Source: a gamma proteobacterium symbiont of Ctena orbiculata (GTDB lineage Bacteria; Pseudomonadota; Gammaproteobacteria; Chromatiales; Chromatiaceae). Taken from it: DNA of 64,000 nucleotides. The stretch spans positions 1 to 64,000 of the forward strand of contig QBVD01000049.1 in assembly GCA_003058525.1 (NCBI GenBank), given 5' to 3'. This document shows, in pieces, positions 18,901-27,913 of this stretch (its first letter is position 1; each line of letters starts with the position of its first letter). Under the pieces are notes generated by a model. The model was not told the origin of the DNA and did not search any database. It saw only the letters and a list, made by a program, of their open reading frames with translations. Position numbers and translations under genes: made by a program.

Positions 18901-19687
18901 TGTTCTCATCTTTGATCGTGTGTTCTGTCAGGTAGGTGAGTAACGTTTCTATATGATAGAGGTTAAGCGCCGATTCCGCCTCAATCTCTCTGGCAATTTC
19001 GTTGATTACAACCCAGTGGTCGATCTCAACCTTCTCCACCAGCTCGAGTTCCTGATTGATCACTGTCGGGGTAGAGGGATTGACGCCAGACAGGCCGGCC
19101 AGACCATCAAACGCCTTTTCAATCTGTTTAAGGAAGGCCGCTGAAATCTCTGCTTGTTCCCTTTCCAGGGCTGTCATCATCAGGATCAGCGTTGATTCCT
19201 GTTGACTGCTCTGGGGTTCATTGGCGCGCGCCAGCAAGGCTTCTGTTGATTGAGTGAAAAAAGAACTAAGCAGCGGATTGAGATAATCGAGCAATCGACT
19301 CTGGAGTGTTTCTATCACAGGCTTCACTGCCGCCTTTTCGATAGGGGTCTGTTCGATGTGCTTGTTCTCGCGTTGAGAGTGAAGATGGGTATACAGCGCC
19401 TCTGCTTCCTGATGATCAATAATGCTGCCACCCACTCCATGATCATGCTTATAGACCAAGGAAATACGTACCTGTCTGGAGGCAACGCTAAGGACCGCAT
19501 CCATACGATCAGGTTCCGCGATGTAACCATTGGGCAGCAGTTCGTCCAGCCTTTCATCGTCACACTGCAGATAGATACCACCCTCGGAAAAGTTACAAAT
19601 CCTGCACTCCTCGAAGGTCTGCCCCCGAAAAGCCAGATCTGCCGACAGATCGATCTCCAGCCGTTGATGCCTTCTACGATTATTCAT
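15998..19687 (-). CDS. PilZ-DUF1631-GGDEF-EAL cyclic-di-GMP protein
   Basis: A 1229-residue cytoplasmic protein with four parts. The N-terminal PilZ-like domain (~1-100) has RRHQRLEIDL and NFSEGGIYL. A long helical region (~130-780) is of DUF1631 type. A GGDEF domain (~800-970) has its signature altered to IGDDEF. A C-terminal EAL domain (~984-1229) keeps Glu in YEILLR, ETALARD, LDDFGSG, VKIDG, AEHV and AQGYHFGRP. The EAL residues suggest an active phosphodiesterase, whereas the Gly-to-Asp change in GGDEF argues against cyclase activity. PilZ may sense c-di-GMP and gate the enzyme. The gene stands alone, with over 240 bases either side. Confidence 0.88.
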   Translation of the reverse strand: MNNRRRHQRLEIDLSADLAFRGQTFEECRICNFSEGGIYLQCDDERLDELLPNGYIAEPDRMDAVLSVASRQVRISLVYKHDHGVGGSIIDHQEAEALYTHLHSQRENKHIEQTPIEKAAVKPVIETLQSRLLDYLNPLLSSFFTQSTEALLARANEPQSSQQESTLILMMTALEREQAEISAAFLKQIEKAFDGLAGLSGVNPSTPTVINQELELVEKVEIDHWVVINEIAREIEAESALNLYHIETLLTYLTEHTIKDENNPLSPISLLNALKHALDRFDLEINCFHLILSVFQKTVLQGLDNLYEEIVGLLKEKGIDFTSDYQTSANKSHPAKKKFHPNVGRVLQQLSTLLNAKHHIRHEDLGPEVVWIDKNRVIESLNNLPLRFGSSVLKQLEHELENQPSDHQKLDPVVSAAISTGEELVSALRNDPLVPADLKDLLNRMEIQIIQEVVNDPSLLENSKHPIRQFLATIESLAPYLTTGNQLTQIRDMAQISQILDAIDCNKLDSVSEVTQALEALKHNQLEKFHHNRLLAIKHCEKDEQFISAERKVLTYIGNQLLGKSVTGAIAKLFQYGWVNLLVQTYAIEGQESTSWKAYSRVIEIMGKLFLNQSSPHEMSESRIRDLISLIRKGFRDYPVYPEESRNFAIELQTALIRGGDAATPFCEQRIEVDENYLTQFFSDRVNNPDNSAESAIGQASLERIKSLKIDTWMVVDPGERMLFLAWKNSDSSRFLFVDGDGLKALDITDCELAESLESGNYSVMQDRVQPIVDRAIDRILLSSFNHIKDESSTDELTGLFNRRRFERHLRELSVEAENNDTQHVLILLDLDKFQVVNDLCGFKGGDQLLQTVSSIVSSYLTEYGMVARIGDDEFALLMRNADLDKGFLNAESLRRAIEGYRFNWDGRLIPVSASLGVVQVDARQQADTSELLQAAKSACYMAKEGGRNCTRLYSASDSAYQKHRQVIQTIPAIQEALANDRMVLFAQPIVPLKQDAGLKPHYEILLRILDDKGEPQPPQRFIKIAEQYDLMRAVDLWVIDHFFDAITPYGDRLLGEVSFSVNLSTTSVVDSEFKRYLKQRISESPVPAEQLGFEVTETALARDIEDTVNFMKEVRSMGCSCYLDDFGSGFASFSYLKDFPVNYVKIDGIFVREMIQNTADLAMVISIMELAHFMDKVVIAEHVSDASIGKALQEMGVDFAQGYHFGRPRVFTEVLQEIVGNRQQISTA

Positions 19688-20073
19688 TCATTGGTCCGCT
19701 GCAAAGGTTACTCCCGGTAAAACAATAACCTTTTGATTTCCAGATTATTCCATTATCGGCGATCGGTTGTAGAGCTTGAAATTATAATGGTGATAATTTG
19801 TTAAAAGTGTTAATTCCCGCATAACCCCTGTTAAACACATGTCAGGATGAAATGCAGGGCATCTACCGTCTTAAGGACGAGATCACGAACCGATTCCTAC
19901 GCTTAAGAAGCCTTTGAATAATTTAGAGATTTACCGTCATACAGATAAAATGCCATTCCAGATCATCATATGTAATTGAATAATAGGAATATAGTTATTT
20001 TCAAAAACCTTTTTCCATGCTTTGTAATTGTTATGATCGGTAGAAATCAGCGATTCCTCAGGCCTCATTTATG
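19688..20073. other. AT-rich intergenic stretch of 386 bases
   Basis: No gene was seen. It holds the presumed promoter region of the PilZ-GGDEF-EAL gene on its left and leads into the second repeat copy on its right. A frame opening at 19976 and running through the repeat is not considered coding. Confidence 0.6.
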
Positions 20074-20293
20074 TCCAGCAATGCAGAAGGATTGTGACGC
20101 AGTAAAGCTGCATAAGCGATGGATAACGCCGCTGGGTGGAAAAACAGCCCCAGCCCTTCGGGTTGTGCCTGAAAATGCGCCACTCGGCGTTGCTCGTCGC
20201 TCATTTGGAATCACCAAACCTCAATCCTCGCGCCTTGATTGGCGCATTTTCAGACACAACAGAGCCGATTGGATTAGTGTTAACAGGCCCTAG
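20074..20293 (+). repeat. Structured intergenic repeat, copy 2
   Basis: Gap-free match to 30-249. It has the same internal inverted repeats: TGAAAATGCGCCA near 20168 with its complement near 20246, and GCTGGG/CCCAGC. The left arm that could pair with the AAAAACAGC segment in copy 1 is not conserved here. The right end AGGCCCTAG overlaps the stop codon of the PBP1b gene on the minus strand (20290-20292). Confidence 0.85.
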
Positions 20294-22614
20294 TTGAAAA
20301 AGCGCTGAAACCAGAGAATTCCATCTTCGACCACTGATCCAGAGCGGGCACAAGCTGCCCGGGATGCCGGACCGCTACCACTAATGAAAGGATATTCAAG
20401 GACTTGGGGGCATCCCTCTCCCAGAAGTCCGGTTTCGGGATCAATCGCGAGCATCTCCACACCCACCGGTAGATTCTGCTGTAATGACGAGACGCCTATA
20501 CCATTCATCAAGCCGGCCCAGATCCGCATGGCACCGCTGGAACCTGTCAATCCAGTCGGTTGGTTGTCATCGCGTCCGACCCAAACGACCGCGGTATGTT
20601 TCTGGTCAAATCCGGCAAACCAGCTATCGCGTAAATTATCCGTAGTTCCAGTCTTTCCCGCCACGTCCACTTCACCCGGCAACAGCCACTGGAGCGCTTT
20701 GCCCGTACCGCTACGGGTCACTTCGTTAAGTGCATGCCGCAGCAAATAGACCGCCCGGCTATCCACCCTTGACTCAACCGTCAGCGGGTATCGCGAGAGT
20801 GGCGTACCCTGTGCATCAGTCACGTCACGGATCGATTTCAGGGTAGCGCCATATCCGCCATTCGCCAGTGTCTGGTACATCTGGGTCATCTCCAGGGGCG
20901 AGAGGGAGACCGCACCCAGAAGCAGCGACGGATAGGAATGGAGTGGACGGCGTATCCCCAGCCTGTATAGATTGTCGATTACCGATTCAAGTCCGACAGA
21001 AAGACCGAGACGGACCGTTGCCTGATTGAACGACTCTGTCAGCGCCTGCTCCAGCGTCACCCCTTCATGACTCTGATTATCATAATTACCAGGGGTCCAG
21101 ATTTCACCGTTCATTCCCTTGATCTGGATCGGACTGTCATCGAGCGGTGAAAGCAGGTGATAGTCTCCTGACTGAGACAGGGCTGTGAGGTAGACGGCGG
21201 GTTTGATCAGTGACCCAACCGGTCGTACCGCATCCAGGGCGCGATTGAAACCTGCGTAGCGCGGGTTTCTGTCTCCCACAACAGCCAACACCTCCCCTGT
21301 CTCCGTATCTGCCAGGGTGAGCGCCCCTTGAAGGGTGCCGGCTTGGATGCCCTGTTTACGCTCCAATTCACTTAGCTGCTGTGACAATGCCTGTTCGCCA
21401 CGCTGCTGGAACCAGGGATCAAGCGTGGAGAAAATTCTTAAACCACCGGCACTTAAATCCTCCTCTTGATAATCTCTGCGTAACTGGCGTTTGACCAGAT
21501 CCATAAATGCCGGACTGCCTGAGCTGTGCAGGCTGCCCTGCTCTACCCCCAAGGGTTGGCCCCTTGCCGATTCTGCCTGTTGCGGGCTGATCACACCCTG
21601 GTCCGCCATCAGCTGCAGGACCAGACTCCGTCTCTTTTTTGCCTGCTCCGGGTGACGTCTCGGATCATAGGCCGAAGGCCCTCTGATCAGAGTGACTAGC
21701 AGCGCCAGGCGAGGCAGATCCAACTCATGCAAGGGTCGATTGAAGTAGAAGCGACTGGCCAGGGCAAAGCCATGAATTGCCTTTCCCCCTTGCTGTCCCA
21801 GATAGATCTCATTTGCATAGGCTTCAAGAATCTCATCCTTGCTGTATCGCAAATCCAGTATCAGAGCCATTGCGATTTCATTGATCTTTCGCCACAGAGT
21901 ACGTTCCAGGCTGAGGAAGTAGTTCTTCACCAACTGCTGCGTCAGTGTACTGCCACCCTGTACCACACGCTTCGCGGCCAGGTTGGCCCACAGCGCACGT
22001 CCGATCGCCATCAGATCGATGCCGATATGCTGATAGAAGCTGCGATCCTCCACCGCAATCAAGCCCGCCACCAGTAAATCAGGCAGCTCCTCTCGCGTCA
22101 GCAGAATACGGTCTTCACCTTGTGTCGAGGAGAGACTGCCGATGAGTCTCGGCTCAATACGATAGTAACCGATCGGATCTCCGTTACTCGCCCGCTTCAA
22201 GGTACGCACTACCTGCTTATCCAGAACAACTTCCAGATAGTCGCTTGGACGATCGATATCGGGAAAATGAAACGGGCGCGTGCGTATAAGATAGCGTCCG
22301 CGATAGCTGGAGTACTCTCCGGGCCGATCAGGATGTTTAACCCGTCGATATCCCAGTCCGTCGAGCGTCTGTTGCAGATGGCTGGTAGCCAAATAGGCAC
22401 CCGGATAGAGGTCCAGGGTTCGGCTGTATACCTTGGCGGGCACATCCCAGCGACGTCCCTGAAAACGATTTTGCACGACCTGGTCGAGATAGAGGAGATA
22501 TAGAATTACCGCCAAGAGAAGAGTGACTATCCCAAGCAAAAACCATCGTTTCCATCTTTGATTTCTACTGCGATTGGACTTGCTTATTCCCCGTTTTGCA
22601 CGCTTCTTCGTCAT
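20290..22614 (-). CDS. mrcB: Penicillin-binding protein 1B (bifunctional transglycosylase/transpeptidase)
   Basis: A 774-residue class A PBP that polymerises and cross-links peptidoglycan. A basic cytoplasmic tail and a single membrane anchor (~residues 27-47) come first, then a UB2H-type region. The transglycosylase domain has EDRSFYQHIGID (catalytic Glu), GGSTLTQQLVKN and EIYLGQQGG. The transpeptidase domain has GSLIKPAVY (nucleophile SxxK) and VAGKTGTTDN (KTG). The size and order fit PBP1B. The last codon and stop overlap the right end of a repeat, so the extreme C-terminus may have been set by the repeat's insertion. The LpoB partner is not in the window. Confidence 0.93.
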   Translation of the reverse strand: MTKKRAKRGISKSNRSRNQRWKRWFLLGIVTLLLAVILYLLYLDQVVQNRFQGRRWDVPAKVYSRTLDLYPGAYLATSHLQQTLDGLGYRRVKHPDRPGEYSSYRGRYLIRTRPFHFPDIDRPSDYLEVVLDKQVVRTLKRASNGDPIGYYRIEPRLIGSLSSTQGEDRILLTREELPDLLVAGLIAVEDRSFYQHIGIDLMAIGRALWANLAAKRVVQGGSTLTQQLVKNYFLSLERTLWRKINEIAMALILDLRYSKDEILEAYANEIYLGQQGGKAIHGFALASRFYFNRPLHELDLPRLALLVTLIRGPSAYDPRRHPEQAKKRRSLVLQLMADQGVISPQQAESARGQPLGVEQGSLHSSGSPAFMDLVKRQLRRDYQEEDLSAGGLRIFSTLDPWFQQRGEQALSQQLSELERKQGIQAGTLQGALTLADTETGEVLAVVGDRNPRYAGFNRALDAVRPVGSLIKPAVYLTALSQSGDYHLLSPLDDSPIQIKGMNGEIWTPGNYDNQSHEGVTLEQALTESFNQATVRLGLSVGLESVIDNLYRLGIRRPLHSYPSLLLGAVSLSPLEMTQMYQTLANGGYGATLKSIRDVTDAQGTPLSRYPLTVESRVDSRAVYLLRHALNEVTRSGTGKALQWLLPGEVDVAGKTGTTDNLRDSWFAGFDQKHTAVVWVGRDDNQPTGLTGSSGAMRIWAGLMNGIGVSSLQQNLPVGVEMLAIDPETGLLGEGCPQVLEYPFISGSGPASRAACARSGSVVEDGILWFQRFFN

Positions 22615-22823
22615 ACTCGTTTACAGTTCTATAGACCGAATTCAATCGCTCGTAATCTGATGAGGGCGGCCAACTGACTATTACGTAATCTATTGGAGAC
22701 TACCCCGGTATGCCGCATTCTCATGCTTTAGATTCCTAAAATCTCAATACGTGAATCAAGTCTCAAAAATCTTGGCCGCTATGTTGATTTGAAATGTACA
22801 TGATAGCAGGGAGTTGAAACCAG

Positions 22824-23507
22824 ATGCGATCCGTAGTTCCGATTATAAATTGGCTGTTGACAATCACACTCATCGCGATTGCCACAATGCTGATGGGTCA
22901 GAATGCAATGGCGAATGACATGGAAGAGGATATAAAACTGCGTAAAAGCCTTGAAAGCCGCATTGAAGCGATAGCAAACAACGGCAAACTGTACAAACAG
23001 ATGGTCAAGGAGGGGCGTGAAAGGACAATATTATGCAATTCCTGCCACGGTAAAGACGGTATAGCAGTACAACCGCTTGCGCCTAACCTGGCCGGACAGA
23101 ATCCGGTCTATCTCGTTGATCAGTTCCAGCGTTTTGGCGATGGCAGGCGTAATGATTATCTGATGAGCAATCTGGCCAAAACCTTCAGCTTCGAAGACAA
23201 GATAAAGATCGCTCTCTACTATGGAGACATGGAAATGAAACCCTCAGGCGGTGGCAATAGCTCGCTGCTTGACGAAGGTAAAAAGATCTTTAAGGATGCC
23301 TGCGTCAAATGTCATGGTGAAAATGGACGCGGCCAGGAAGGTTATGCCCGTCTTGCCGGTCAACGCCATGACTATGTTGTTAAAATGCTGAAAGAGTTTC
23401 GCGACCGTACCGGCAAGCGAACCAATGTCTGGATGTCCGGTGTTGCAATACGCCTTAGCGACAGAGATATGGATGCGGTGGCAACCTACCTGGCGAACTT
23501 GAAATAG
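22824..23507 (+). CDS. Periplasmic dihaem cytochrome c (c4-like)
   Basis: A 227-residue exported electron carrier. The N-terminal signal is residues ~8-30 with cleavage near AMAND. There are two c-type haem sites: CNSCH (Cys71-His75, followed by GKDGI) and CVKCH (Cys160-His164, followed by GENGRG). Both halves end in similar YL-x-L/YY segments, as expected from domain duplication in cytochrome c4. Likely electron donor or acceptor to terminal oxidases or sulfur-oxidation enzymes. A GGGAG ribosome site lies upstream of the ATG. Confidence 0.9.
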   Translation: MRSVVPIINWLLTITLIAIATMLMGQNAMANDMEEDIKLRKSLESRIEAIANNGKLYKQMVKEGRERTILCNSCHGKDGIAVQPLAPNLAGQNPVYLVDQFQRFGDGRRNDYLMSNLAKTFSFEDKIKIALYYGDMEMKPSGGGNSSLLDEGKKIFKDACVKCHGENGRGQEGYARLAGQRHDYVVKMLKEFRDRTGKRTNVWMSGVAIRLSDRDMDAVATYLANLK

Positions 23508-23549
23508 GTCCGGTTCATATCCATGAATGGGCTAAGCTTCAGCCATGCC

Positions 23550-24263
23550 CTATTTGTTTGATGCTTCTCTGCAATCATAGGCACACTTAAACCTCTTTTC
23601 CGTCAATGGGAACTGTACAAGACGCAGTTTAAGATAGGCATATAACTCCCCCAGCCAGGCAGGTCCGTTCTCTGTCACCATTATCTCCCTTTGGCGGAAG
23701 TCATACGGGACGATGAGTACTGCTGAGTGTTCCAAACCCACTTTTGCAACCAGCTTGAAAAGCTCTTCGATATAGCGATTGCCGATTGCCAGACAACCCG
23801 CTGACCAAGCACTGCCATGAATAAAGATATTCGAGCCCGGTGCCACCCGGCCCTCTCTGGCCGCATTCAGCCAATCAAACCCGTTCGGATAGTTGAGTTT
23901 CATCGACAGATGGAAATGACTATTGGGATTGAGCTCGGTAATGCGATAGAAACCTTCCGGTACCTGCTTATCCCCTTCACGCAGCTTGGGTCCCACACCG
24001 CCGCTGGCCGCGAAAATGGCATAGTCGTGGATAAACTGCCACTCATCGTGCTGATAAGCCCACAACTCGAGTCGCCGACTCTCTTTCAATGCAATCAGCT
24101 GGATCCGTTGAGGCGGGTATTCGACTCCGGCCTGTTCAAAACGTGTTTTCAGACGCCGCTCGACACCGACACTCAAATTGTCCAGCGCTGCTTCGAGCTC
24201 GGAATCCTGAGAGGCCCAGGCACTGTTCAACATCAGCACAAGCAGCAGCAGGAGCTTTCTCAT
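23550..24263 (-). CDS. L,D-transpeptidase (YkuD family), periplasmic
   Basis: A 237-residue exported YkuD-domain protein. The signal peptide begins MRKLLLLLVLMLNSAWAS, which picks the ATG at 24263; this overlaps the upstream amidotransferase stop as ATGA. The catalytic motif HGSAWSAGC contains His149 and Cys157. Such enzymes make 3-3 cross-links or attach proteins to peptidoglycan. Being last in the sortase operon, it may act on the same cell-wall or surface assembly process, but this is inference from overlap only. Confidence 0.9.
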   Translation of the reverse strand: MRKLLLLLVLMLNSAWASQDSELEAALDNLSVGVERRLKTRFEQAGVEYPPQRIQLIALKESRRLELWAYQHDEWQFIHDYAIFAASGGVGPKLREGDKQVPEGFYRITELNPNSHFHLSMKLNYPNGFDWLNAAREGRVAPGSNIFIHGSAWSAGCLAIGNRYIEELFKLVAKVGLEHSAVLIVPYDFRQREIMVTENGPAWLGELYAYLKLRLVQFPLTEKRFKCAYDCREASNK

Positions 24264-24979
24264 GCCTGACCCTGCCTCGCCAGTACGCGCTCTACCCATC
24301 TGCCATAAATAAGATCGGAGATTTTATGCAATGTCTCAATCCGCTGATCAATTGAGGTCAGTATAGCCTCTGCTGACTGACTACAATCCGAATCGAGCAA
24401 TAGATCGCTGCCATATCGCTCTATCCAGTTCTCTACCATTTCCCGGGTCATCTCGAGATGAAACTGCATCCCCAAATGATCGCCTATGACAAATCCCTGC
24501 TGATCAAAACAGTTGCTTTTCAACAGATGTCTGCTTTGCGCTGGTAGCGTGTAGGTGTCCGCATGCCAATGAAAGGCAGTGAACTGTTCCGGGATATCCC
24601 ATAACCAACCGTCATTGCCATGTTCGACCAGCGTATTTACGGGATGCCAGCCAATCTCCATTCCCCTGCCACGGGTTATCTCGCCTCCCAGCGCCCGACT
24701 CATAAGCTGAGCGCCGAAACAGACCCCCATTACAGGTATATCGAGATCGAAGGCCTTGCGGATCAACTGAAGTTCCCCTTCAATCCAGGGCAACTGATCG
24801 TTGACGCTGACACCGGCCCCCATAAAGACCAATGCGGAGACATCATGCGTCTTTTGTGGGATGGGATGATCCTCATCAATGCAGACCATCTCCCAGGGGA
24901 TGGAGCGTGCCTGCAGATAATCACCCAGATAGCCGGGATGCTGACAGACGAGATGGCGAAAAATCCGGATTGGCTTCAT
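24260..24979 (-). CDS. Class I glutamine amidotransferase (GMP synthase-like)
   Basis: A 239-residue cytoplasmic protein with a GATase-1 fold. The triad is Cys87 (GVCFGAQLM), His174 and Glu176 (MQFHLEM). It has no attached synthetase domain, so it either works with a partner or hydrolyses gamma-glutamyl compounds (as in PuuD-like or YfeJ-like groups). Its start lies inside the sortase gene (59-base overlap) and its end overlaps the L,D-transpeptidase start by 4 bases. It is therefore translationally coupled to the sortase operon, an unexpected partner for a cytoplasmic enzyme. Confidence 0.87.
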   Translation of the reverse strand: MKPIRIFRHLVCQHPGYLGDYLQARSIPWEMVCIDEDHPIPQKTHDVSALVFMGAGVSVNDQLPWIEGELQLIRKAFDLDIPVMGVCFGAQLMSRALGGEITRGRGMEIGWHPVNTLVEHGNDGWLWDIPEQFTAFHWHADTYTLPAQSRHLLKSNCFDQQGFVIGDHLGMQFHLEMTREMVENWIERYGSDLLLDSDCSQSAEAILTSIDQRIETLHKISDLIYGRWVERVLARQGQA

Positions 24980-25619
24980 TCAGACTTCTAATTATGTAGT
25001 GACTCAACATCGATTCTAACCCGAATGTCTGTCTCGATTCAGCTTCTGCCCATACCAGATAACGTGACTCACCCCCTGGTAGAAGGTCATCAAAAGGATA
25101 GCAGGTCACCAGTAGCAATCCATGCCCCCCCAGATCGGACATCAGCCATTTCTCCTGCTGATGCACAATTGCGGTAGCGGCGACACGATAGATAACTTTA
25201 CCGCTACCCGGGGTATCCACAACCAAGCGGTCTCCATGCCTCAATTCCTTGAGAAAGTGGAAGTGAGTATCCCTGTGACCGGCTATGAGGCTTGCTCCAG
25301 CGCTACCCGGCCGAGCTGTCTGCATGGCCCAACCCGGCCCGAATGCCAGCGTACGGCCGCTGACACCCGCCAGGATATAGCGTTCGACACCCAGCCTGGG
25401 CACCTCCAGTCGAGCTACCGGCCAGGTATCGGCCCAGGGCCAGGGAGGGATGTTATCTTCGTGAGAGACTGTCTCATCCCAGGCAGCCGCAATCAGTCCC
25501 TCCGCCAGCCAGGCCTTTGCCTCAATCCACATCCCCTCTGCAAGCAGGTAGAAAGCGAGCAGGAACAGCGCCTGAGACAATCGGGGGATGGTCAGAACAT
25601 TACTGATCAAGGTCTTCAT
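24921..25619 (-). CDS. Class GN sortase (proteobacterial dedicated sortase)
   Basis: A 232-residue membrane-anchored transpeptidase that cuts a C-terminal sorting signal and transfers the protein to an acceptor. The N-terminal anchor is at residues ~15-38. Catalytic residues are His115 (AGHRDTHF), Cys173 (LVTCYPF) and Arg186 (ESRYLV). The Gram-negative GN type is typically encoded next to a single target, as here. The start overlaps the target gene's stop by 4 bases (ATGA). Confidence 0.93.
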   Translation of the reverse strand: MKTLISNVLTIPRLSQALFLLAFYLLAEGMWIEAKAWLAEGLIAAAWDETVSHEDNIPPWPWADTWPVARLEVPRLGVERYILAGVSGRTLAFGPGWAMQTARPGSAGASLIAGHRDTHFHFLKELRHGDRLVVDTPGSGKVIYRVAATAIVHQQEKWLMSDLGGHGLLLVTCYPFDDLLPGGESRYLVWAEAESRQTFGLESMLSHYIIRSLNEANPDFSPSRLSASRLSG

Positions 25620-27778
25620 TCAACCAATAGTGAACCTGACCGCCCCCGGGTCTTGAATCGTCCAAGTACGATCCAGAACAGCAGCAGCACGCTCCCTGCA
25701 CATAACAGCAGCGGGGCTGGTGATGCGGTTTGCGGTAACCGACCGAAGACCGACTCGGCATGCCAACCAGCAGGCAGGTTGACCGGCATCATACCCCCCA
25801 CCATGCCTTCGCTATGGGGACGGGCAACCGGCTTTTCCACCGCCACAAGACTTGTATAGGGGGAGACGATCTGATGTTTCAACGCCAGATCGACCACACG
25901 CTGTCGTTTCATCTCCTCAGCCAGTTCATTGTCCGGCATTGCCATCAGACCTGCTATGCGCTGCCTGGCCCAGAGGGTGTGGATACCCGTCGCCCGTCCA
26001 TTGGCCTGTATCTCAACGCTCTGTTTCCAGGTCTTATTGCCTCTTCTGCCTTCGAGGGCCAAACTGCCATTAAGCCGTTCCCCTTTAAGGGATATCATCA
26101 ATGGCTCGCTCAAATAGAGGTCAGGCAATCGTTGCGGTTCCACATCAATATTACCCGGACCCTGCCACATAACACTGATATGACTCATGGCAGGAGACCC
26201 GAGTTTCTCAAACAGGCCCTGCATTCGACTTGCCACTTCATTCAAATCACCGATATAGGTAAAACTACCGCGTCCAAATTGTGCGGCACGTTGCATGAAG
26301 AGTGTATTAGGCGCCGATCCGATACCCACTGTGAAGAGACGGCTTGCACCCAAGCGTTGACGTATCAGGTCGAACAATGCCTGCTCATTCCCGACACTGC
26401 CATCGGTGAGAAACACTATCTGGCGTAGCCGAGTCTCTTCATTCCTGTTGTTTAGGGCTTTCTCAAGTGCCGGGTACATCTCCGTACCACCCTCCGCGTG
26501 CATGGAATCGATGAAGCGGAATGCCCGACTCAGTGTGGTTTCGCTGGCCGGCCGCGGTGAGGAAAACAGCATCCGACTGCGATTATTGAAACCGATCAGG
26601 TTGAATCGGTCTGTCGGTTGCAGACCGGCTATTGAGAGTCTCAGGGCAGCCTTCGCCTGTTCCATCGATGGGCCATGCATCGAACCTGAATGATCGACCA
26701 CGAAGATTACGTCACGATTCAGCCCCGTTTCGTAGTGTTCCGGTGCAGGAGGCAGAATCATCAGCAGCGCATACTCTTCATCCTGCCATCGATCGGTGAA
26801 CAGCACGCTCCTCGGCGCGAAACCCGGCTGAAGTCGCCAACTCAACAGGAAATCCCTGTCTGCGGGCACCTCCCCATCGCCTAGCCGCAGATGAACCACA
26901 CCCTCACCATCCACCCTTTCCAACATCGGGTGGTAGTGGCTGGTGACGGCCTGCAGTGGCAGACCCGCATCGAGCCTTACCCTCAGAGAAACCGGATTGA
27001 TCGATCCATTGCGGGGGTCCATGACCGGCGGTGTGATCTGGCTTGCATCCTCGACCTGATCGGTATCCAATGCCCACCCGGTATGGGTGTGATCTGTCGG
27101 GGTGTCTGACGAAAGCGGCGTGCCGGGTATATATCGTGGGGCGATCACCAACGGCAGGCGCAGTTCAAAACGGCGCTCCGTATAACGAGCCTGTTGTTGA
27201 AATTCGATCACGATCCGAATCTCTTCGCCGGGGGCTATATTGCTTAGGGAAGCAGAGAACATATTGGCCCGCTGCTGTTTCAGGAGACTTGCACGTTGAC
27301 CGTTATCACGGGCCTTCCGATAGATCTTTATTGCCTCTCCTTTCTCCTCGATCCGCCCCTCGATAACCCGTTCACCAATCTGCATCTGAAGCCGCTCGAC
27401 TGCCGATGTTTCAGGTAGTGGAAACTGATAAACACCCTCCATCCACGATTGGCTGGGATTCTTAAAAAGGTGCTCAACACGAATCCTGGCCAGCATTCCG
27501 GTAACATCGATCTGGACATCGCTTTTTAACATCGGGGCCTGCTGCAGCAATTGACCATCCAATGATCTCAGCTGTAACTCGGCGGCCACCTTATGCAGAC
27601 CGTCAGCCGCAGCATCACTCCAACCAAAAACCAGTAAAATCAATAATAATCCACCGGATAATCCGGTAAATACCGCTGCCAGCAACGTCAATACCAGATC
27701 ACGAATAAATATCCTGTTGCTGAAGCAGTCGGCTCCCCCTTCCCCTGCCGAGGTATTAACAGCGTTTTTTTGCAGCAC
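25616..27778 (-). CDS. Sortase target protein with VIT and VWA domains
   Basis: A 720-residue exported protein with an N-terminal hydrophobic segment (~residues 31-52). It has a VIT domain (~60-190, with GVYQFPLPE), a von Willebrand A domain starting near residue 350 with an intact MIDAS (DHSGSMHG), and a C-terminal sorting signal of about 40 residues: LPQTA, a hydrophobic stretch, then RFKTRGR. This matches the 'marine proteobacterial sortase target' family (inter-alpha-trypsin-inhibitor heavy-chain-like). It is likely the only substrate of the adjacent sortase and is anchored at the cell surface, with a possible role in adhesion. Confidence 0.93.
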   Translation of the reverse strand: MLQKNAVNTSAGEGGADCFSNRIFIRDLVLTLLAAVFTGLSGGLLLILLVFGWSDAAADGLHKVAAELQLRSLDGQLLQQAPMLKSDVQIDVTGMLARIRVEHLFKNPSQSWMEGVYQFPLPETSAVERLQMQIGERVIEGRIEEKGEAIKIYRKARDNGQRASLLKQQRANMFSASLSNIAPGEEIRIVIEFQQQARYTERRFELRLPLVIAPRYIPGTPLSSDTPTDHTHTGWALDTDQVEDASQITPPVMDPRNGSINPVSLRVRLDAGLPLQAVTSHYHPMLERVDGEGVVHLRLGDGEVPADRDFLLSWRLQPGFAPRSVLFTDRWQDEEYALLMILPPAPEHYETGLNRDVIFVVDHSGSMHGPSMEQAKAALRLSIAGLQPTDRFNLIGFNNRSRMLFSSPRPASETTLSRAFRFIDSMHAEGGTEMYPALEKALNNRNEETRLRQIVFLTDGSVGNEQALFDLIRQRLGASRLFTVGIGSAPNTLFMQRAAQFGRGSFTYIGDLNEVASRMQGLFEKLGSPAMSHISVMWQGPGNIDVEPQRLPDLYLSEPLMISLKGERLNGSLALEGRRGNKTWKQSVEIQANGRATGIHTLWARQRIAGLMAMPDNELAEEMKRQRVVDLALKHQIVSPYTSLVAVEKPVARPHSEGMVGGMMPVNLPAGWHAESVFGRLPQTASPAPLLLCAGSVLLLFWIVLGRFKTRGRSGSLLVE

Positions 27779-27913
27779 ACCGCACCTCCCCTCTGATCCG
27801 CGACTGCCGAGGTGGGATTACCGATCCGACAGGCACCCAACGGAAACTATTGCCGGTGGGTTTCTCTGGAGAACTGTAGAAAAACTCCTCACTCAGGGGC
27901 TGCCGACGAAACC

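Noticed and set aside
19976-20293. A 105-codon frame ending in repeat copy 2
   Set aside because: Two thirds of it is the repeat and the rest has no protein-like features.
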